Assembly (NCBI GenBank): GCA_002104945.1
Contig: MCFH01000169.1
Span: 1 to 21,706, forward strand
Length of the DNA stretch: 21,706 bases
Direction of reading: 5' to 3'
Origin: Piromyces finnis
Lineage: Eukaryota; Neocallimastigomycota; Neocallimastigomycetes; Neocallimastigales; Neocallimastigaceae
Part shown: positions 16,781-21,706 of the stretch, in pieces
How the letters are laid out: each line of letters opens with the position of its first letter
Numbering within the stretch: the first letter of the stretch is position 1
Notes under the pieces: generated by a model
What the model saw: only the letters and a program-made list of their open reading frames with translations
What the model was told of the DNA's origin: nothing
The model's database searches: none
Made by a program: the position numbers and the translations under genes

Positions 16781-17589
16781 ATTCTTTTAATTTTAAATTT
16801 TAATTATTTTATTTAAGGTATTATACATTTAATGATAGTTAATGATAATTAATAATAACTTTTTTTTAAGTTTAAACATTCTGAAGTAAAAGAGGATCAA
16901 ATAAGTAATATTTTATAATACTAAAGTATAATTTTAATTTATTCTTTTAATTTTAACAAATAATAACAATAGTAATTAGTAATAGTAAATAGTTAAAATA
17001 ATAATAAATGTAATAAATGTAATAAATGAAAAATGCATAAAGGGAGGATAAATTTCTCCTTTAAAAGGGGGGGACAATGAATAAACAATAAAAATAATAA
17101 AAATATAATAAAGAGATAATTTAAAAGCATAATTGATAAATTTATTTTTTAAGTTTTAAAGAGATTTATTTGTTAATTATAAAACGCACTTTTATTTTAA
17201 ATTTACTGTTCCATCTAAATCCTAGAATTTATTATTTATTAAAAATATTATATTATATTATTTAAAAATATATTGGACTAAAGTAAAATAACAATATATT
17301 TTGTAGTGTAAAGTGAATGATGTATAGTCCATCCTAGTATAAATCCTATGCATAACTAATAAATTTACTTTATTTTATATTTATCTACCTTATTTATTGA
17401 TATTCCACTATTCCAACAATTTATTTATGAACCTCAACAATTTATAATACTAAGTGGATATTATTTTAATTCTATAAATAAATATATAATGTGATTGTTA
17501 AGAATAGAAGATAATTAATAATAAATTAAATATTCAAATAAATAATTTAAAAACCAATTTTATATTTTAAAAATTATAAAATACTCTTA
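16781..17589. other. A+T-rich spacer, no gene
   Basis: Notable points are a run of seven G at 17067-17073 near AAAGGGAGGA (about 17038), and AGTGGATATTATTTTAATTCT near 17453, which resembles the 5' end of family A. Confidence 0.5.
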
Positions 17590-17780
17590 AAAATAATTAA
17601 AAGGTCACTTTGGAAAAATTTAATATTGGAAAGGGTTAAGAATCACAAGGATTCGATTTTCAATAAATTAACCCTTATGCAAAATATACAATATATGAAA
17701 ACAATAATAACTTCCGAATATTGCGTCCTATTTCCGTTTTCTAGGGACGTCAAATTAGTTTTGTTAGAAAGTACTAGTTA
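17590..17780 (-). repeat. Diverged partial copy of family B (copy 3)
   Basis: Read on the minus strand it shows CTTTCTAACAAAACTAATTT, then ATTCGG, then ATAAGGGTTAA, in the order seen in family B copy 1. A perfect 9-bp inverted repeat (AAGGGTTAA 17631-17639 with TTAACCCTT 17668-17676) lies at its left side. The similarity is weak outside these blocks. Confidence 0.4.
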
Positions 17781-18394
17781 AAACTTATATACTCACAAAT
17801 ATTCACAAAAATTCTCCATTATTATTAAATAAGGTTAGATAATAATTACTCTTAATTTCAAATCTAATCAATCAATTATAAAAATTAATTAGTATTTATT
17901 TTAAATAATTTCTGGCTAATAACCTCAATAATCAAAATCAAATAAAATCAAAAATCATTATGGTCAAAAAGTAATTAATAATAATTATTAATTAATTAAT
18001 CATCATAAAAATATATAATTTGTATCATTAATTTCTATTCTCGATTGAGAATACTAAATATTTACAATTTAATATGGTTAAAACAATACTTTTTATTTAA
18101 AAGTAATTTTAAAGATTAATCTTAAGAGCTATCATATGAATTCATATCAATATCAATTATTAATATTATTTTAATAATCAAATCATTAATAAATGAAATT
18201 TATAAATAATCATATTAAATAAAAAGGTTTTAATTATAAAATCATTTAATTATAAATTCGTATTATTATTATTATTTAAATTCTTTAATCGTTTTAAAGA
18301 AGAAGTTTAATAATAAATAAATTTAATATTTTAATTATTGAATTAAGTTATAAGTTATAATAAAGAAACGCTCTGACCAAGTTACATATCTCTC
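17781..18394. other. A+T-rich spacer, no gene
   Basis: It contains the perfect palindrome ATATGAATTCATAT near 18136 and ATTCTC-GATT-GAGAAT near 18040. No coding or RNA gene was seen. Confidence 0.55.
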
Positions 18395-18410
18395 CCAAGC
18401 CCTCCCACTT
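18395..18410 (-). pseudogene. 5' remnant of a tRNA-Trp gene
   Basis: On the minus strand AAGTGGGAGGGCTTGG matches the 5' flank and first bases of the intact tRNA-Trp copy 2 (AAGTGGGAGGGTTGG) apart from one extra C. Both are joined to a family A copy on the same side, in mirror arrangement. The rest of the tRNA is gone. Confidence 0.55.
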
Positions 18411-18413
18411 TAC

Positions 18414-18880
18414 AGTGATAATATCTATATCTAAAATTTAATAAATAAATTATTAAAAATAAATAAACTTTTCATTTACCAAGTCTTTGTTAGTTTTTTT
18501 TAAAATATAATTTTATTTTATTCAAGTATAAAATTTTAATATTTAATAACTCTTGCATTATTAAATATTTATATACTATTAATTGATACACCTTGTATGT
18601 ATGTAAAATATAATTATAAATATTATTTAACATAAATTTTATATCCAATTTTACTGGATTATTAGGAACATTTTTTTAAATAAACTAATTCTATCACTAT
18701 TTATACATTTATACTATTTTAGAGTGTTATATTAATATTTTAAAATAGATAATTAATAAACAAATGAAAAAAAAATAATTCTTGTTTACATTTATAATTT
18801 TAAAACTAATGATTTTATATATAAATATTTTAATACTAATTTAATTACTTTTAATCTGTGTTTAAAATAATTTCATTATA
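18414..18880 (+). repeat. Interspersed repeat family A, copy d
   Basis: It starts at AGTGATAATATCT, retaining only the right half of the 5' palindrome. It continues with the family boxes ACTCTTGCATTATTAAATAT, CACCTTGTATGTATGT and TTTTACTGGATTATTAGGAAC. It is inverted relative to copy e. Confidence 0.75.
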
Positions 18881-18919
18881 ATAATATATTTAATTTATAA
18901 ATTTAATTATTTATTATTT

Positions 18920-18975
18920 GTGACATGTAACAAACAGAAAATACTATATTTAGTATAAATTCCAGGTCATGTCAC
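18920..18975. repeat. 8-bp hairpin at the end of family B copy 2
   Basis: GTGACATG (18920-18927) pairs with CATGTCAC (18968-18975). An inner ATACTA-TATT-TAGTAT hairpin lies within. The outer arm coincides with the conserved family B terminus. Confidence 0.75.
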
Positions 18976-19681
18976 GAATACTAGTTGAAGTTGTGAAATT
19001 ACTTTTGAAATATTAAAAAAATTAATATTTATCAAATTTTAAAAAATACAAAACAATATTGGTAAATATTAAAATTAAAGTAATACGATCTTAACACTCT
19101 ATAAAGGTTATTATAAACACCTTTAGCCCTTAAGACCATAATTTAATAACAAAAATCATTCATAGCTCGACAACGAATGTTGGTTTTTTGATGAAATTAT
19201 CTTTGATGAAACCACGTTCATTAGAAAGCCACGAGCATGATATCTTTCCTGGTTTGCGAGATACCGTGTTTAACAATTTTTATGCACAAATGATTATTGA
19301 TAATTCAGAGAATGATCACTTCTGATGTATCACTCATAAATCATTCTGTAAAACTAAATTATCTTTTCCAATTTAATCCTCGGGAAGATAATAACTTCAT
19401 TTTATAATAATTATTTCAATAAAATATTAAAATATTTCATAATCTTTGAATTAAAAAATTATACTATTTTTAACTATAAATAATTATTTATATAATAGTT
19501 AGTATTATTAATATTATTAATATCTAGTTAACAAATTATATTTTATTTTTATGTTTAGTTTAGTATTATTAAATATGTTATGAAAACAAATTATGTATCG
19601 AAAGTTATTTTATTATTAAATTAAATTTTACAAAGAATATAAATAGTTTAGTTAAATTCATAAAATTAATTCTTTATAAAG

Positions 19682-19683
<2 letters not shown>
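18968..19683 (-). repeat. Interspersed repeat family B, copy 2
   Basis: This is the inverted partner of copy 1 (13346-14152). Its minus strand reads AATAATCTTTATAAAG at 19683 and ends CTAGTATTCGTGACATG at 18968. The ATT array abuts its start, and the family A copy lies beyond its end. No coding region is present. Confidence 0.8.
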
Positions 19684-19746
<63 letters not shown>

Positions 19747-19766
19747 TATTATATTTATTATTATTA

Positions 19767-19800
<34 letters not shown>

Positions 19801-19802
19801 TA

Positions 19803-19850
<48 letters not shown>
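19683..19850. repeat. (ATT)n microsatellite
   Basis: The array is imperfect, with ACT, ATATTT and TTTATT interruptions between 19740 and 19812. It is followed by the same TAGGTCA-AATGC-CTAACCCTAC motif as the array at 9826. Confidence 0.97.
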
Positions 19851-19851
<1 letters not shown>

Positions 19852-19884
19852 GGTCATAATGCTCTAACCCTACTATTAATAACA

Positions 19885-20490
19885 TTATTTTAAACACAAA
19901 TAAATAATTAAATTAGTACTAAAGTATTTATATAAATTATTAATTTTAAAATTATAAATGTAAACAAGAAACTACTTATTTATTTATTAATTAATTAAAT
20001 AGCTAATTAATTGTTTATTAATATAATACTTTAAAATAATATAAATGTATAAATAGTGTTAGAATTACTTTATTTTTAAAAATTGTTCCTAATAATCCGT
20101 CAAAATTAGATATATTATATTAAATTTATTAAATGGTTCCTAATAATCCAGTAAAATAGATATATAATTTATATAAAATAATATTTGTAATATAATAATA
20201 CACATACGAATGGTATTGAATAATAATAATATATATTATATTTTATAATACAAGAGTTATTAAATATTAAAACTTTATAATTAAATAAATAAATTTATAT
20301 TTTAACTAACAAGGACTTGCAAATGAACAAATAAAATAAATTTATATTTTAAATTAACAAAGATTTTCAAATGAACAAGTATAAAATCATTTATTATTTT
20401 TTTTTTTATTTCTATTTATTAAATTTTAGATACAGATTGTCACTTTCTATATTCATTTATAGAATTAAGGTAATATCATACCATAACAAA
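19885..20490 (-). repeat. Interspersed repeat family A, copy e, with internal duplications
   Basis: This copy is inverted relative to d and ends about 20 bases from tRNA-Trp copy 2. It keeps the inner palindrome TTCTAT/ATAGAA (20445-20450, 20459-20464). It has two internal tandem duplications: GTTCCTAATAATCC at 20084 and 20135, and AAATTTATATTTTAA...AATGAACAA with a period of about 52 near 20290-20390. Confidence 0.75.
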
Positions 20491-20512
20491 ATTAATAGAA
20501 GTCAATGAAGTG

Positions 20513-20584
20513 GGAGGGTTGGCGCAACGGTAGCGCGTCCGCCTCCAGAGCGGAAGGTTGGGTGTTCGAATCACTCACTCTCCA
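20513..20584 (+). tRNA. tRNA-Trp(CCA), copy 2
   Basis: It is identical to copy 1 (10739-10810) across all 72 bases, while flanks differ. Acceptor GGAGGGT/ACTCTCC, anticodon loop CTCCAGA and T loop TTCGAAT are present. Family A copy e ends about 20 bases upstream, the spacing expected for an element that inserts near Pol III start sites. Confidence 0.97.
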
Positions 20585-20588
20585 TTTT
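20585..20588 (+). terminator. Pol III terminator after tRNA-Trp copy 2
   Basis: TTTT follows directly after the tRNA. Confidence 0.8.
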
Positions 20589-20624
20589 AATAAAAAATAT
20601 AAATATACCACTTTTATTATTATA

Positions 20625-20826
20625 TTATTATATTTATATTTATATTTATATTTATATTTATATTTAATTATATTATATATATTTATATTTATATTTATAT
20701 TATTATATTTATATTTTATATTTATATTTATATTTATATTATTTATTTATATTTATATTTTTTATATTTATATTTATATTTATATTTATTTTATATTTAT
20801 ATTTATATTTATATTTATATTTATAA
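20625..20826. repeat. (TTTATA)n microsatellite
   Basis: An imperfect hexanucleotide array with several phase slips. The open frame across it and the tRNA is not a gene. Confidence 0.95.
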
Positions 20827-21205
20827 ATTTTTACTAAAATCAAAATATATAATATAAGAAATGTTATATGATCCTGCTAATCATGAATTCTGAAAGTATT
20901 TTTAAAAACAAATTTTAATTAAATATTATCGAATTGATTAATTAATGTCCATTTATCATTATTAGATTAAAAACAATATATATCATTAATCTCACCAGTT
21001 TAACAATTTTAATTATGAAATATTAGTATTTTTTATGACTATGTATTTAAATAAAGGTTTATTCCTTTAATTCACTAGAAATGCTTTTATATATATAAAT
21101 ATTTAATAAAGCAATTTAAGTGATAGTTTTATATTAGTCATAAATATTTAATAATAATTACGATTAGAAAGAACCGCACATTCGCTCATTTATTTGATTT
21201 GTCTT
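20827..21205. other. A+T-rich spacer, no gene
   Basis: Nothing recognisable was found. Confidence 0.55.
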
Positions 21206-21207
21206 AG

Positions 21208-21345
21208 AAGAAATTAAAGAATAATATTGTAAACTATTTTTCTCCTAAATAATTTAAGTATAATCCCAAGAAATATTAAAGGATAATATTGTAAATTATC
21301 TTTTCCTTAAATAATTTAAATAAAATTCCAAGAAATGTTAAAAGA
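21208..21345. repeat. 62-bp tandem duplication, about 2.3 copies
   Basis: AAGAAAT(T/A)..AATAATATTGTAAA..TTTTTC or TTTTCC..TAAATAATTTAA..ATCCC or TTCC repeats from 21208 and 21269, with a partial start at about 21331. Copies differ at several positions, so it is older than the 52-bp array. Confidence 0.8.
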
Positions 21346-21388
21346 AATTCACAAATATAAAGTGTTATAAAAATCATATATTTCAATA

Positions 21389-21706
21389 TATTAAATTAAT
21401 AGCAGAGCTTATATTTTAATATGGTAATTATTGTATTATATATTAAATTAATAGCAGAGCTTATATTTTAATATGGTAATTATTGTATTATATATTAAAT
21501 TAATAGCAGAGCTTATATTTTAATATGGTAATTATTGTATTATATATTAAATTAATAGCAGAGCTTATATTTTAATATGGTAATTATTGTATTATATATT
21601 AAATTAATAGCAGAGCTTATATTTTAATATGGTAATTATTGTATTATATATTAAATTAATAGCAGAGCTTATTTTAATATGGTAATTATTGTATTATATT
21701 ATTAAA
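21389..21706. repeat. 52-bp minisatellite, six copies, open at the window edge
   Basis: AGCAGAGCTT recurs at 21401, 21453, 21505, 21557, 21609 and 21661, exactly 52 bases apart. Full internal units look identical; the last has a 2-base deletion (TTATTTTAAT for TTATATTTTAAT). There are no spacers, so it is not a CRISPR array. It probably continues beyond 21706. Confidence 0.97.

Noticed and set aside
17037-17073. AAAGGGAGGA and a run of seven G as a polypurine tract
   Set aside because: No LTR or element body adjoins it in either direction.
18365-18392. Minus-strand AACTTGGTCAGAGCG resembling a tRNA D arm
   Set aside because: No anticodon arm, T arm or acceptor pairing follows; only the short tRNA-Trp stub beside it is supported.
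20505-20837. 110-codon open frame
   Set aside because: It overlaps the tRNA-Trp gene and then a TTTATA microsatellite.
21389-21706. Evenly spaced repeats resembling a CRISPR array
   Set aside because: The whole 52-bp unit repeats with no variable spacers, and the genome is eukaryotic.

Overview
The window is an extremely A+T-rich eukaryotic intergenic region with no intact protein-coding gene. The working parts I can support are seven nuclear-type tRNA genes with no introns and no encoded CCA: elongator Met(CAT), Ser(GCT), two identical Trp(CCA), Arg(TCT), Glu(TTC) and Gly(TCC). The rest is decayed Ty3/gypsy retrotransposon, LTR-like interspersed repeats, long microsatellites and many hairpin-forming inverted repeats. 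This combination suggests an anaerobic gut fungus (Neocallimastigomycetes). A dictyostelid social amoeba is the main alternative. This is inference from composition and repeat style, because no marker gene is present.

Layout. 1-650 is a plus-strand LTR-like repeat (family C) with an AT microsatellite. 688-5943 is a minus-strand Ty3/gypsy element whose order from right to left is LTR, primer binding site, gag, protease, RT and RNase H. It is broken by stops, frameshifts, a 10-bp duplication in the zinc knuckle, an 11-bp repeat expansion, and a nested solo LTR (3250-3958) flanked by a 5-bp target duplication. The integrase that should follow RNase H is absent. An integrase C-terminal remnant from another copy lies at 14362-14763. 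6307-6418 is a (TTG)n tract, and 6517-6681 is a closely spaced tRNA-Ser/tRNA-Met pair.

7287-9820 holds three copies of an interspersed repeat (family A). Two form a near-identical inverted pair and the third is in tandem with one of them. An ATT array and a hairpin-rich spacer lead to tRNA-Trp copy 1 (10739). 10850-12890 is a degraded family C copy plus simple repeats. 12898-13052 is a second close tRNA pair (Glu then Arg). Family B copy 1 (13346-14152) ends just upstream of tRNA-Gly (14217), which is followed by the integrase remnant, a TTTTA array of about 570 bp, and a cluster of hairpins (15684-16141) that includes two interleaved perfect 10-bp stems.

17590-20584 holds a diverged family B copy and a large inverted structure in which family A copies face each other. 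One is joined to an intact tRNA-Trp gene and the other to a short tRNA-Trp 5' remnant, with family B copy 2 and an ATT array between them. The right edge has a (TTTATA)n tract, a 62-bp duplication and a 52-bp minisatellite that runs off the window.

How it works together: the tRNA genes are the probable conserved anchors. The repeats have collected around them, as known for tRNA-targeting retroelements such as yeast Ty3 and the Dictyostelium TRE and DGLT elements. The two close tRNA pairs lack a T4 stop in their spacers and look like dicistronic Pol III units. All alignments here were made by eye.
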